The notes under the pieces are model-generated. The model was not told where the DNA came from, did no database searches, and saw nothing but the letters and a program-made list of their open reading frames with translations. From the NCBI GenBank assembly GCA_020832495.1, contig JAFIEP010000113.1, positions 1 through 50,268 of the forward strand: a DNA stretch of 50,268 nt, given 5' to 3'. The DNA is from Acidimicrobiia bacterium (lineage in GTDB: Bacteria; Actinomycetota; Acidimicrobiia; Acidimicrobiales; Acidimicrobilacustridaceae). Positions 32,607-41,012 of this stretch are shown one piece after another. Both the position numbers and the translations under genes were made by a program. Positions within the stretch are counted from its first letter, which is position 1. Every line of letters starts with the position of its first letter.

Positions 32607-33918
32607 ACGCTCGTCTCGGCGGGCACACCGGCGACGGGTCCACCCACGTGGACGGTGGTGGACACCTGTACTGGCGCTGGTGGCGTCGGCAGCTCTGGTG
32701 GCATCCGCACCACCTCTGGCCGGAGCGACACCCGCACCCTCCACCACGGTTGCGCCGTCCACCACGACATCGCCGTCGACCACGGCTGCGCCGACCACCA
32801 GCACACTGACGTCGCCAGCTCCCGCTGACCCTGGCGACCCCGGTGACCCCGATGTCGGCGCTGCCCCGGACGCTCCGGCCACCAGGCCACCAGCCGCGCT
32901 CGACGGCGTCGCTGCCCGACCCGAGGTGACGTCACCACCGATCGACCCAGAGGCGGTCCCCGGTACTGGCGTGCCCGCCGGCGACCCGGCCCCGACCGCC
33001 GAGGCGACCGGACGAGCCGTGACCGTGATCGACCGCGGCCACGTCGACATCGGGGCGGTGATCGAGGGCGGCCAGCTGCGGATTCGCATCAAGGACGACA
33101 CCGTGGCCGGACCGGCGGTCCTGCGCTCCCCTGGTGACGTGGTGCTGCACGCCCTGCCGGCATCGCGCACCGAGGTGCCGGCCAACCCCGCCTTCGGGTT
33201 CCTCGGGACGCCCGGGACGGCCCGCTGGATCCTGCCGCAGGTGCAGGACCCGGCGCTGCTGTGGCCCGGGTGGAACACCGAGGCACTGGCACCCGGGTCG
33301 ATCGACGGGCCGATGCGGTGGACGCTCGACCGGGTCGACGGTCCAGGCGCCATGTGGTTGTTCACCACCGACCAGTTCGGCAGTCCCCGCATGATCTTCG
33401 ACAGTGCGGCGCTCCCGGCAACGCTCGCCGTGCCGCGTGGCACCCACGCCCACGGCACCTGGGCGTTCGCTGCCGAAGGCACCTACCGCCTGCACATGTC
33501 GATGGAGGTGTCCACACCCGACGGGGTGCTGCGGGCCAGCGACGTGGTGACCTTCACCGTTGGATCACAGCGCCTGCCCACACCTCCCGGAAGCGAAAGC
33601 ACGCCCGCACCCGGCGGACCGGGTACGCCCGGCGGATCCGATGCGACACCCGGCGGTTCCGCCAACGGGGCCGACGGCGGCAGAGGTGGTGGTGGTGGGA
33701 CGGCCGGGAACGGCAGTTCCGACGACGCTGGCGGAAGCGGCGCCGGAGCTCGAGGCGGCGCGGTGGGCACATCGGGTTCCGCTGGCGCACGGGAGCCGGG
33801 CATCGATCCGTTACCCGAGGCCGGCGGCGGACGAGTCGGCCTCGGCGTCGCCGGGCTGTTGCTGCTCGGCCTCGGGCTCGTGCTGGTGCGGCGGTCTCGG
33901 TCCCACCGATCGCGCTGA
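32569..33918 (+). CDS. Second surface-anchored protein, choice-of-anchor M type
   Basis: 449 aa from ATG 32569, with GAGGAG upstream inside the permease gene. An Arg-rich signal peptide (PVLALVASAALVASAPPLAGATPA) is followed by a Thr/Ser/Pro spacer of about 90 residues. The surface repeat comes next (VIDRGHVDIGAVIEGGQLRIRIKDDTV; PAFGFLGTPGTARWILPQVQDPALLWPGWNT; THAHGTWAFAAEGTYRLHMSMEV). A Gly/Ser-rich stretch follows, and a C-terminal helix (GVAGLLLLGLGLVLV) with RRSRSHRSR anchors it. Repeat and anchor match the 332-aa protein, but the long spacers would lift the domain further from the membrane. Confidence 0.88.
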   Translation: MHRPLSLPRPPTERSSRRAHRRRVHPRGRWWTPVLALVASAALVASAPPLAGATPAPSTTVAPSTTTSPSTTAAPTTSTLTSPAPADPGDPGDPDVGAAPDAPATRPPAALDGVAARPEVTSPPIDPEAVPGTGVPAGDPAPTAEATGRAVTVIDRGHVDIGAVIEGGQLRIRIKDDTVAGPAVLRSPGDVVLHALPASRTEVPANPAFGFLGTPGTARWILPQVQDPALLWPGWNTEALAPGSIDGPMRWTLDRVDGPGAMWLFTTDQFGSPRMIFDSAALPATLAVPRGTHAHGTWAFAAEGTYRLHMSMEVSTPDGVLRASDVVTFTVGSQRLPTPPGSESTPAPGGPGTPGGSDATPGGSANGADGGRGGGGGTAGNGSSDDAGGSGAGARGGAVGTSGSAGAREPGIDPLPEAGGGRVGLGVAGLLLLGLGLVLVRRSRSHRSR

Positions 33919-33968
33919 CGTCGGGTCGGGGGCCTGCCAGCCATCCGACACGGCCGCCGCCCCTCCCG

Positions 33969-34012
33969 ACTGCGCGCAACCAACCACCGAAACGGTGGCC
34001 CACTGCGCGCAG
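33969..34012. repeat. Palindromic intergenic element, type A copy 3
   Basis: 44 bp with ACTGCGCGCA at the left end and CACTGCGCGCAG at the right, and inner CCACCGAAACGGTGG. It lies just after the metal operon. Confidence 0.85.
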
Positions 34013-34040
34013 ACCCCGGCGCGTACCGCCGCCCCTGCCG

Positions 34041-34068
34041 ACGGCGCGCAACCAACCCGCCGGCGGCA
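34041..34068. repeat. Left-half copy of a type A element
   Basis: Carries GGCGCGCAACCAACCCGCCG followed by GCGG. It matches the left arm and inner arm of the neighbouring full copy, but the right arm is missing. Confidence 0.55.
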
Positions 34069-34095
34069 CCCAGTCCGCCACGAGGGTGAGACGCG

Positions 34096-34140
34096 CACCG
34101 CTCCCGGCCCGGCAGGCGAACCTGCGGACCGGGAGCGGTG
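34096..34140. terminator. Long two-step hairpin between convergent genes
   Basis: CACCGCTCCCGG (34096-34107) pairs with CCGGGAGCGGTG (34129-34140). Inside, GCAGG-CGAA-CCTGC forms a second stem. It separates the metal operon from the SLH gene and could stop transcripts in either direction. Confidence 0.55.
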
Positions 34141-34174
34141 GCGTCACCTTCCGAGTGACAACAGTCGGGCCTGG

Positions 34175-34196
34175 GTGATCCCGACGGCGGGATCAC
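34175..34196 (-). terminator. Terminator hairpin of the SLH gene
   Basis: GTGATCCCG-ACGG-CGGGATCAC is a perfect 9-bp stem with a 4-nt loop, 12 bp after the stop of the minus-strand SLH gene. There is no long U tract. Confidence 0.55.
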
Positions 34197-34208
34197 CTCA
34201 TCACTGCA

Positions 34209-35936
34209 TCAGTGGTCGTGGCCGTGGTCGTCGTGGTCGTCCACGTCGAGAGTCACGTAGTCCGACGTGGCGATGACCGAATGCCCGCCGCCGTAGGCGG
34301 TCACCTTGTAGCGGCACCCGTCCAGCTCCGGCGTGGCCACGAAGCTGTAGATCGCGTCGCCCTCACCGGGGATCACGACGAAGTCGCCGTATTCGTGGTC
34401 GTGACCGCCGTGACGGACCGAGTGGCCGTTCTGGTCGTGGTCGTGGTCATGGCCGTGGACCGGGCACGAGACGAACCAGTGGTAGTGATCCACACCAGTG
34501 GTGTCACTCATGACGGCGGTGAGGGTGACCACGTCATCGGTGTGGTAGTGGTGCCCCATGCCTTCGATGGTGATCTGCACGTCGCTGTGCAGGTGGTGCA
34601 GGCGGTAGAGGAACGCCGCCATCGCCTGACGGCTGACCAGGTCGGTCGGACGGAAGGTCCCGTCGTTGTAGCCGGTGGTGATGCCGGCATCGACCAACCA
34701 GTCGATCTCCCCACAGAACGGATGCGACTCCGGCACGTCCGGGAACGGATCCCCGTGACAGTGCGGATCATCCCCGTGACGAGCCGAATGCCCGTGGCCA
34801 TGGTGGTCGTGGTCGTGCCCGTTGTGGTCATGATCGTGATCGTCGAGCGTGTGCATCCGGTACAAGAACGCCGCCATCGCCTGACGGGTCACTGGCTCGG
34901 TCGGACGGAAGGTCCCGTCGTTGTAGCCGGTGGTGATGCCGGCATCGACCAACCAGTCGATCTCCCCACAGAACGGATGGGACTCCGGCACGTCCGGGAA
35001 CGGATCCCCGTGACAGTGCGGATCATCCCCGTGACGAGCCGAATGCCCGTGGCCATGCCCGTTGTGATCGTGATCGTGACCATGATCGTCGAGATCGTGC
35101 AGACGGTAGAGGAACGCCGCCATGGCTTGGCGGGTCACCGACCAGGTCGGGCGGAACGTGCCGTCGTCGTAGCCAGTGGTGATCCCGGCATCGACCAGCC
35201 AGTCGATCTCGTCGTAGAACGGATGACCAGGGGGCACGTCGGGGAAGCCCGGGCCGTGCTCCATCGGACCGACGAAGAACTCGTACTCCACCGGGCCGGT
35301 GCTGATCTCGCCGCCGCCGCTCAGAGTGGCGCGAGCCTCCACGACGAGGTCGACGTCGCCTTCGGCGTTGAACGCCCAGTTGCCGTGCGCGTGGACGCCG
35401 ACCGGCACGGTGATCGTGCCGGGGAGATCGCCGCTGTCGAACAAGACCGTCGGTTCGCCGAAGCCGTCGACGGTGTAGAGCCAGAAGTCGCTGTCGCCGT
35501 GCACCTCGAGGAGGTCGATGTGTACCTGGTCGTCCTCGAACACACCGGCGTCGAGTTCATCGGTGGACCAGCCGGGCCACAGCAGATGGGGGTCCTGCTG
35601 CTGGGGCAGCACCCACACCGTGGATCCGGCCTCCCCGAGGAAGGAGTACGAGGGGTTCGCCGGAACGGCCATGGCCGCCTCCGGCTTCACGTGGACGAGC
35701 ACTTCGTCGGGTTCGCGGTGCACTGCGGGGTGCACCGTCTCGTCGTGGACCTCGAGTTCGAGCGCGCCGTCGTGGTAGTGCACGTCGAACAGGTCGACGT
35801 GACCCTGTGACAGCACCACTCGGTCGCCGTGGTCGTGGTCGTGGTCGCCGTGAGCGAGCGCCGGCGTGGCCGAGAGCAGCAATGCTCCCGCGCCCGCCAA
35901 CACACCCAGGCGCGCTGTGGTTGATCGTCGGATGAT
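34209..35936 (-). CDS. His/Asp-rich surface protein: choice-of-anchor M domain plus three SLH modules
   Basis: About 575 aa. The signal peptide (RRSTTARLGVLAGAGALLLSATPALA) ends at HGDHDHDHGD, giving a histidine-rich mature N-terminus. A surface-repeat domain follows (SQGHVDLFDVHYHDGALELEVHDETV; VHAHGNWAFNAEGDV), then three SLH modules (FPDVP..HPF..EIDWLVDAGITTGY.DGTFRPT...RQAMAAFLYR) separated by linkers dense in His, Asp and Gly. The tail is again His-rich. SLH modules bind cell-wall polymers; the His clusters should bind zinc or similar metals. I place the start at ATC 35936 (or 35933): AGGAGG lies 4 nt upstream, while the only conventional upstream start (GTG 35981) sits inside the -10 box. 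Confidence 0.85.
   Translation of the reverse strand: MIRRSTTARLGVLAGAGALLLSATPALAHGDHDHDHGDRVVLSQGHVDLFDVHYHDGALELEVHDETVHPAVHREPDEVLVHVKPEAAMAVPANPSYSFLGEAGSTVWVLPQQQDPHLLWPGWSTDELDAGVFEDDQVHIDLLEVHGDSDFWLYTVDGFGEPTVLFDSGDLPGTITVPVGVHAHGNWAFNAEGDVDLVVEARATLSGGGEISTGPVEYEFFVGPMEHGPGFPDVPPGHPFYDEIDWLVDAGITTGYDDGTFRPTWSVTRQAMAAFLYRLHDLDDHGHDHDHNGHGHGHSARHGDDPHCHGDPFPDVPESHPFCGEIDWLVDAGITTGYNDGTFRPTEPVTRQAMAAFLYRMHTLDDHDHDHNGHDHDHHGHGHSARHGDDPHCHGDPFPDVPESHPFCGEIDWLVDAGITTGYNDGTFRPTDLVSRQAMAAFLYRLHHLHSDVQITIEGMGHHYHTDDVVTLTAVMSDTTGVDHYHWFVSCPVHGHDHDHDQNGHSVRHGGHDHEYGDFVVIPGEGDAIYSFVATPELDGCRYKVTAYGGGHSVIATSDYVTLDVDDHDDHGHDH
34642..35057 (-). repeat. 255-bp-period tandem duplication in the SLH gene
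   Basis: 34642-34802 and 34897-35057 are 161 bp each and differ at one base; each holds part of one His-rich linker plus one SLH module. The spacing of 255 bp (85 codons) keeps the frame. The third module (before about 35220 on this strand) has diverged. Confidence 0.85.
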
Positions 35937-35979
35937 GACACCTCCTGTGTGAACCGGGTAGGGAGGACCCGGGCGCGCC

Positions 35980-36009
35980 ACCCTAGCCAGTAATGAGAGC
36001 GATTCTCAA
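35980..36009 (-). promoter_or_regulatory. Promoter and operator of the SLH metal-binding protein gene
   Basis: On the minus strand TTGAGA (36009-36004) and TAGGGT (35985-35980) are 18 bp apart. The 19 bp at 36009-35991, TTGAGAATCGCTCTCATTA, match the ABC operon's operator at 15/19. Its complement contains TGAGAGCGATTCTCA, which agrees with the Zur-type box TGAAAATGATTTTCA at 12 of 15 positions. The predicted transcript starts near 35973 and includes AGGAGG at 35946-35941. Confidence 0.7.
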
Positions 36010-36125
36010 CATTGGTCGGAGTTCCCCCGGAAACCACCATCGCCGGGCAGATCGACCTCGCCGACTCGCGACCGCCCTGTCGCACCCCTCACCTACGGTG
36101 GAGCCAGACCCCACCAGGAGGCATC

Positions 36126-37736
36126 GTGGCGCCCGACGCTCCCAACGTGCTCATCGTCATGACCGACGAGGAACGCACCCCACCCCCCTACGAACTCGAG
36201 GCCTTGGCCGAGTTCCGCCGCACCCAGCTGCCGGCGCGCCAGCACCTGCGCGACACCGGCGTCGAACTGCACCGCCACATCGTCGCCTCCACGGCCTGTC
36301 TCCCCAGCCGCACGTCGTTGTTCTGCGGCCAGTACCCGTCGTTGCACGGCGTGCGTTCAACCGACGGGCTCACCAAGGACGCCTACGACCCGGCCATGCG
36401 CTGGCTGGACCCGTCGTCGGTCCCGACCATGGGCGACTGGTTCCGGGCCGCCGGCTACCGCACCCACTACCGGGGCAAGTGGCACATCTCCCACGCCGAC
36501 CTGCTGGTGCCCGGCACCCACAAGGCGCTCATGGCCAACACCACCGACGGGTCGGTCGTCCCCGAGGTGGTGGAGCTGTACCGACGGGCCGATCGCCTCG
36601 ACCCGTTCGGCTTCTCCGGGTGGATCGGTCGGGAGCCCCACGGCGCCCATCCGGCCGACACCGGCTACGTGCGCGACGGTGTGTTCGCCGACCAGGTGTG
36701 CGAGCTCATGGCCGAGCTGTCGGCCAGCCGCCACGAGGGGCCGTGGCTGGCGGTGGCCAGTTTCGTGAACCCCCACGACATCGCCTTCTCCGGGTTCGGG
36801 TGGGAGTCACTCGGCTTCCCCGAGGTGCCCGACGACATCCCCGCGGTGCCCGAGGCGCCGTCGCAGTCCGACAGCCTCGACGACCGTCCCACCGCCCAGG
36901 CCCAGTTCCGCGACGTGTGGCCGAAGATGCTGTACCGCCAACCGGCCGACGAGACCTACCGGCGCTTCTACCACTGGCTGCACGTGCTGGTGGACGCCGC
37001 CATCAGCCGGGTGCTCGATGCACTCGAGCGTTCGGGCATGGCCGACGACACCATCGTGGTGTTCACTTCCGACCACGGCGACATGCTCGGCGCCCACGGC
37101 GGCATGCAGCAGAAGTGGCACACCGCCTACGACGAGGCCATCCGGGTGCCACTGGTGATGCGAGGGCCCGGCATCGACCCGACCGCCGTGGGTCCGACGG
37201 GCATCACCACGCCGACCAGCCACGTCGACCTCCTCCCCACGCTGCTCTCCCTGGTGGGAGCCGATCCCGACGCACTGGCCCCCACGCTGGCGCAGACCCA
37301 CACCGAGGTGCACCCACTCGTGGGCGAGGATCGCAGCGGCCTACTGCGGGGTGGGGTTGCCCCGAGCACGCCGACGCCCGTCTACTTCATGACCGACGAC
37401 GAGATGAGCCGCGGCCTGCGCCACACCAACCGCTTCACCGGCAAGGACTTCGAGCCGGTCGGCCAGCCGGCGAAGATCGAGTCGGTCATCGCCACCGTTC
37501 CCGAGGCGGGCGGCACCGAGCGGCTGTGGAAGCTGAACCGCTACCACGCCCACCTCGACCCCGAGCGCACCGAGGTCGCCGACCAGTGGGAACTGCACGA
37601 TCTCGACGGCGACCCCGAGGAACGGACCAACCGCTTCGCCGCCGAGCCGGAGGTGGCGGCTGCGCTGCAACGCGTGCTCGAACGTCGTCGCGCCGAGGTG
37701 CGGCTGCGGCCGACACACACCACACCGGTCCATTGA
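36126..37736 (+). CDS. Sulfatase (type I, cysteine type)
   Basis: 536 aa from GTG 36126, with AGGAGG upstream. APNVLIVMTDEERTPPPY contains the metal-binding Asp pair. The active-site motif is C58-L-P-S-R (STACLPSRTSLFCGQYPSLHGV); the cysteine is normally converted to formylglycine. FTSDHGDMLGAHGG supplies the second metal site, and HGGMQQKWHTAYDEAIRVPLVMRGPG is typical. There is no signal peptide, so it probably acts in the cytoplasm or is exported another way. The substrate could be a sulfate ester or a phosphonate-type ester. No activating enzyme is in the window. Confidence 0.9.
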   Translation: MAPDAPNVLIVMTDEERTPPPYELEALAEFRRTQLPARQHLRDTGVELHRHIVASTACLPSRTSLFCGQYPSLHGVRSTDGLTKDAYDPAMRWLDPSSVPTMGDWFRAAGYRTHYRGKWHISHADLLVPGTHKALMANTTDGSVVPEVVELYRRADRLDPFGFSGWIGREPHGAHPADTGYVRDGVFADQVCELMAELSASRHEGPWLAVASFVNPHDIAFSGFGWESLGFPEVPDDIPAVPEAPSQSDSLDDRPTAQAQFRDVWPKMLYRQPADETYRRFYHWLHVLVDAAISRVLDALERSGMADDTIVVFTSDHGDMLGAHGGMQQKWHTAYDEAIRVPLVMRGPGIDPTAVGPTGITTPTSHVDLLPTLLSLVGADPDALAPTLAQTHTEVHPLVGEDRSGLLRGGVAPSTPTPVYFMTDDEMSRGLRHTNRFTGKDFEPVGQPAKIESVIATVPEAGGTERLWKLNRYHAHLDPERTEVADQWELHDLDGDPEERTNRFAAEPEVAAALQRVLERRRAEVRLRPTHTTPVH

Positions 37737-37861
37737 CCACGTGCGCCCACGCACACCCGTGTGACGACGATCGAGGGCCTGCTCGCAGGTCACCCATGCG
37801 TGGCGATGGACCACAGACCTCGCGCTGAGCAGCACCCGCCGATCGACGCTACCGTTCGATC

Positions 37862-39451
37862 ATGAGGGCCGAGTCCCCCATCCGGCAGCGCTCTGCAGTC
37901 CTGGTGGTCGTTGTCGCCGTGGCGCTGGCTGCGCTCGGTGCCGCCGCTGGCACCGGCGCCACCGACATCGGCGCCACCGACATCGGCGCCGGCTCGAGCG
38001 ACCCCGGCGCGGCCCACACCAGCGAGCCTCCCCCACCCGACACCACCGCTGCGACGCCCCCGACAGGCCCACTCGGGCACGAGCGGCCTCGCCAGACGCC
38101 AGTCGGCTGCGCCCACCGCGCCCGCCAGAGCACCGTCGATGTCGTCTACCGCGACGTCGTCCCTCCCGGGACACCCGCCGAGCGGGTGGCGCTCGACATC
38201 CACCACCCGACGCTGGACCCGGCCTGCCCGGCGGCGCCGGTGCTGGTGTGGGTCCACGGCGGCGCCTGGCACGTGGGCGACAAGGGGAACCAACTCGGCA
38301 ACAAGCAGGCGTTGGCCGCCACCTACGGCTGGGTGCTGGTGAGCGTGAACTACCGGCTCAGCCCCGCCGTCACCTGGCCGACCCACAACGACGACGTGGC
38401 CGCCGCGCTCGACTGGGTGCGGAGCAACATCGGCGCCTGGGGCGGCGACCCCGACCGAGTGGCAGTCATGGGCCACTCCGCCGGCGCGGGCATCCTGGCC
38501 GGCGTGCTGGCCGACCCACGACACCTGGCCCCGTGGCCCACCACGGCGGCGGACATCGCCTGCGCCGTGCTGCTCGACACCGAGGCCTACGACGTGGCCG
38601 CCGCTGCAGGCAACCCGAACCGCCCACAGCTGTCCGCCACCTACCAGAGCGCTTTCGGCACCGATCCGGCGGTGTGGGTGGACGCCTCGCCGCTCACCCA
38701 CGTCGGCACCGCCCCGGCGCCGCCAACGCTGGTGGTGGTCGGCGACCGCGAACCACGCCGGACGGTGAACGCCACCTACGTCGCCGCCCTGGTGGCGGCC
38801 GACGTGCCGGCCACCCTGCTGGTGGCGCCCCTCACCCACGACGAGATCAACGCCGCCGTCGGCGACCCGACCGACCACATCGTGAACCCCACGGTCACGC
38901 GAACACTCGTGGGTTGTCTCGGGCCGTCGTTTACCGACGTGCCGCCGCAGCACCCGTTCTTCACCGAGATCGAGGCGTTGGTGGCCACGGGCGCCGTCAC
39001 CGGCTTCGACGACCTCACCTTCCGGCCCGACCAGCCGGTGAGCCGCCAGGCCATGGCGGCCATCGTGACGCGCCTCGACGGCATCGATCCGGCGCCGACG
39101 GGGACCACCTGGTTCCTCGACGTCCCCGGCATGCACCCGTTCGCCGCCGAGATCGGTGCCGCCGCCCAGGCTGGTGTGGTCACGGGCTACGCCGACGGTA
39201 CGTTCCGGCCGACCGCTCCGGTGAGTCGACAGGCCGTTGCCGTGATGTTGTGGCGGCAGGCCGGCTCGCCGTCGGTGTCGTCGACGCCGCACTTCGCCGA
39301 CACCCCCACCGTCGAGCCGTTCCGCACAGCCGTCACCTGGGCAGCCGAGGAGGATCTGCTCCGCGGTTTCGCCGACGGCACGGCACGCCCCACCACTGCG
39401 GTCAGCCGCCAGGCGTTGGCGGCAGTGCTGGCCCGGCGCGGGGACCGGTGA
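37862..39451 (+). CDS. Secreted alpha/beta-hydrolase (esterase) fused to three SLH repeats
   Basis: 529 aa. A signal peptide (SAVLVVVVAVALAALGAAAG) is followed by a low-complexity stretch with GATDIGATDIGAG. Residues about 80-355 form an esterase with the oxyanion motif VWVHGGAWHVGDKG, SVNYRLSP and the nucleophile elbow GHSAG; LTHDEIN near residue 340 supplies a likely catalytic His. Residues about 360-525 are three SLH modules (FTDVPPQHPF, FLDVPGMHPF, FADTPTVEPF, each ending RQA). The fusion implies an enzyme tethered to the cell wall. ATG 37862 is the start. Confidence 0.9.
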   Translation: MRAESPIRQRSAVLVVVVAVALAALGAAAGTGATDIGATDIGAGSSDPGAAHTSEPPPPDTTAATPPTGPLGHERPRQTPVGCAHRARQSTVDVVYRDVVPPGTPAERVALDIHHPTLDPACPAAPVLVWVHGGAWHVGDKGNQLGNKQALAATYGWVLVSVNYRLSPAVTWPTHNDDVAAALDWVRSNIGAWGGDPDRVAVMGHSAGAGILAGVLADPRHLAPWPTTAADIACAVLLDTEAYDVAAAAGNPNRPQLSATYQSAFGTDPAVWVDASPLTHVGTAPAPPTLVVVGDREPRRTVNATYVAALVAADVPATLLVAPLTHDEINAAVGDPTDHIVNPTVTRTLVGCLGPSFTDVPPQHPFFTEIEALVATGAVTGFDDLTFRPDQPVSRQAMAAIVTRLDGIDPAPTGTTWFLDVPGMHPFAAEIGAAAQAGVVTGYADGTFRPTAPVSRQAVAVMLWRQAGSPSVSSTPHFADTPTVEPFRTAVTWAAEEDLLRGFADGTARPTTAVSRQALAAVLARRGDR

Positions 39452-39539
39452 CAACACCGAACCAACCGGTGACCGCACGAGGCCGGCGCCGGGCACCCCC
39501 AGCGAGCGCCGCATCGACCACGACCTACACTCTCGGCCC

Positions 39540-40925
39540 GTGACCACGACTGCGTTCACCTTGGCCGGCGGCGGCACCAAGGGCGCCTTCGAGGTGGGGG
39601 CGATCGACCATCTCGTCCGCCACCGGGGCCTCGCCCCGTCGGTGATCACCGCGGCGTCGGCCGGATCGATCATCGGCACCGTGCTGGCCCAGGGCCGCAC
39701 GCCCGACGAGTTCGCCGCCCTGGCGGAACAACTCCGGGCCGACCTGCTGGCCATGAGCGACGTCGACATGGTGTTCGGTCGCCAGCCGTGGCTGACCGAC
39801 CTGGCCGACACCCCGTTCGGCGCGCAGGTCGAGGCCCTCATCGCTCGCCGTCCAGCGCTGCCCGCCAGCGCCGACCCCACGGTGGCCGCCGCGCTCGACG
39901 TGGCCACCGCCGACCGCAGCCATCACCGTCACCGCGGGCTGCACGCGCTCGGCGCTGTGGTGACCCACGCCGGAGCCTTGCACCACGCCAGCCGAGACCT
40001 CCCCGGACACGCCACCTCCATCCTCACCCTCGACCCGCTGGGCCAGGCGCTGCGGGGTGGCACCGACAGCGGCATCGCCCCCATCGACCCCCAGCTCGTC
40101 GCCCGCCCGGGCCTGGAACTACGACTGGCGGTCACCGCGCTGCGCTCCGGGGTCACCCGCTACGTCACCGGGACCGGCACCGTGGTGGAAGCCGACGCCC
40201 GCACCCCCTGCACCACGCACCCTGCGCCGGTCGACCTGGTGGAGGCCGTACTCACCTCCTCGAGTGCGCCCATCGCCTTCCCACCCCGACAGTGGGACGA
40301 CGAGCCCTACAACGACGGCGGCATCGCCCAGAACGTGCCGGTCGACGCCGCTGCCGCGCTCGGCGTGGACCAGGTGGTGGCCGTGTTGGCCATGCCACTG
40401 CACGTCGAGGACCCCACCGATTTCGTCACGTCGTCGCTGCTCACCGTAAACCTGCGCACGTCGATGATCATGTTCCTGGCCCAACAACGCGCCTCGCTGG
40501 CCACCCCGCGAGCTGATGGCGTGGCGGTACGGGCGGTGGTGCCCACCGTCGACGTGGTGGGTGCGTTCGAGGTGAACCCGGGGCTGTTGCGCATCGACAT
40601 GGACTACGGCTGGCTGCGCGCCGAGGAGACCATGGCCGACCTCGACGACGGCGACCGGGCCGCCGCCATGGCGGCCACCGATACCGCCATCACCGCCCGC
40701 GACCACGCCTGGCACCTCGAGCAGGCCGCATGGGACGGCGGCCTCGAGGGCGCCGAGCGGCAGGCGGTGCTCGACGCCGCCCGACGGTGCAAGGAGGCGG
40801 TGGGCGAGGCAGTAGCTCGACGCGCCGCGCTCGGGCTCACCACGCCACCCGGAGCCGACGCCTGGGCCACCGGGTGGGAGTCGCACGAGGGCACAGCCCC
40901 CGACGACCTGCCCGACCATCCCTGA
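39540..40925 (+). CDS. Patatin-like phospholipase
   Basis: 461 aa from GTG 39540. LAGGGTKGAFEVGAIDHL is the oxyanion/Gly-rich loop, TAASAGSIIG carries the putative catalytic Ser, and YNDGGIAQNVPVDAA the catalytic Asp (D-G-G). Note that the elbow is A-x-S-x-G rather than the usual G-x-S-x-G. The C-terminal 150 residues are helical. It likely cleaves acyl esters from lipids in the cytoplasm. There is no signal peptide. It lies 88 bp after the esterase-SLH gene. Confidence 0.88.
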   Translation: MTTTAFTLAGGGTKGAFEVGAIDHLVRHRGLAPSVITAASAGSIIGTVLAQGRTPDEFAALAEQLRADLLAMSDVDMVFGRQPWLTDLADTPFGAQVEALIARRPALPASADPTVAAALDVATADRSHHRHRGLHALGAVVTHAGALHHASRDLPGHATSILTLDPLGQALRGGTDSGIAPIDPQLVARPGLELRLAVTALRSGVTRYVTGTGTVVEADARTPCTTHPAPVDLVEAVLTSSSAPIAFPPRQWDDEPYNDGGIAQNVPVDAAAALGVDQVVAVLAMPLHVEDPTDFVTSSLLTVNLRTSMIMFLAQQRASLATPRADGVAVRAVVPTVDVVGAFEVNPGLLRIDMDYGWLRAEETMADLDDGDRAAAMAATDTAITARDHAWHLEQAAWDGGLEGAERQAVLDAARRCKEAVGEAVARRAALGLTTPPGADAWATGWESHEGTAPDDLPDHP

Positions 40926-40947
40926 GGCCACCCCCGACCCCTGCACC

Positions 40948-40975
40948 GGGTCCGCCGGAGGCGACCGCCGGACCC
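40948..40975 (+). terminator. Hairpin after the phospholipase gene
   Basis: GGGTCCG (40948-40954) pairs with CGGACCC (40969-40975); 7 bp, 14-nt loop, about 22 nt after the stop. It is a weak terminator candidate. Confidence 0.4.
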
Positions 40976-41012
40976 TGGTCAGCCCGCCCGTCGGACGAGA
41001 CAGCAACACGCT

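Noticed and set aside
37790-39907. 705-codon minus-strand frame opposite the esterase-SLH gene
   Set aside because: The plus strand has a signal peptide, catalytic motifs and SLH repeats; the opposite frame has none.
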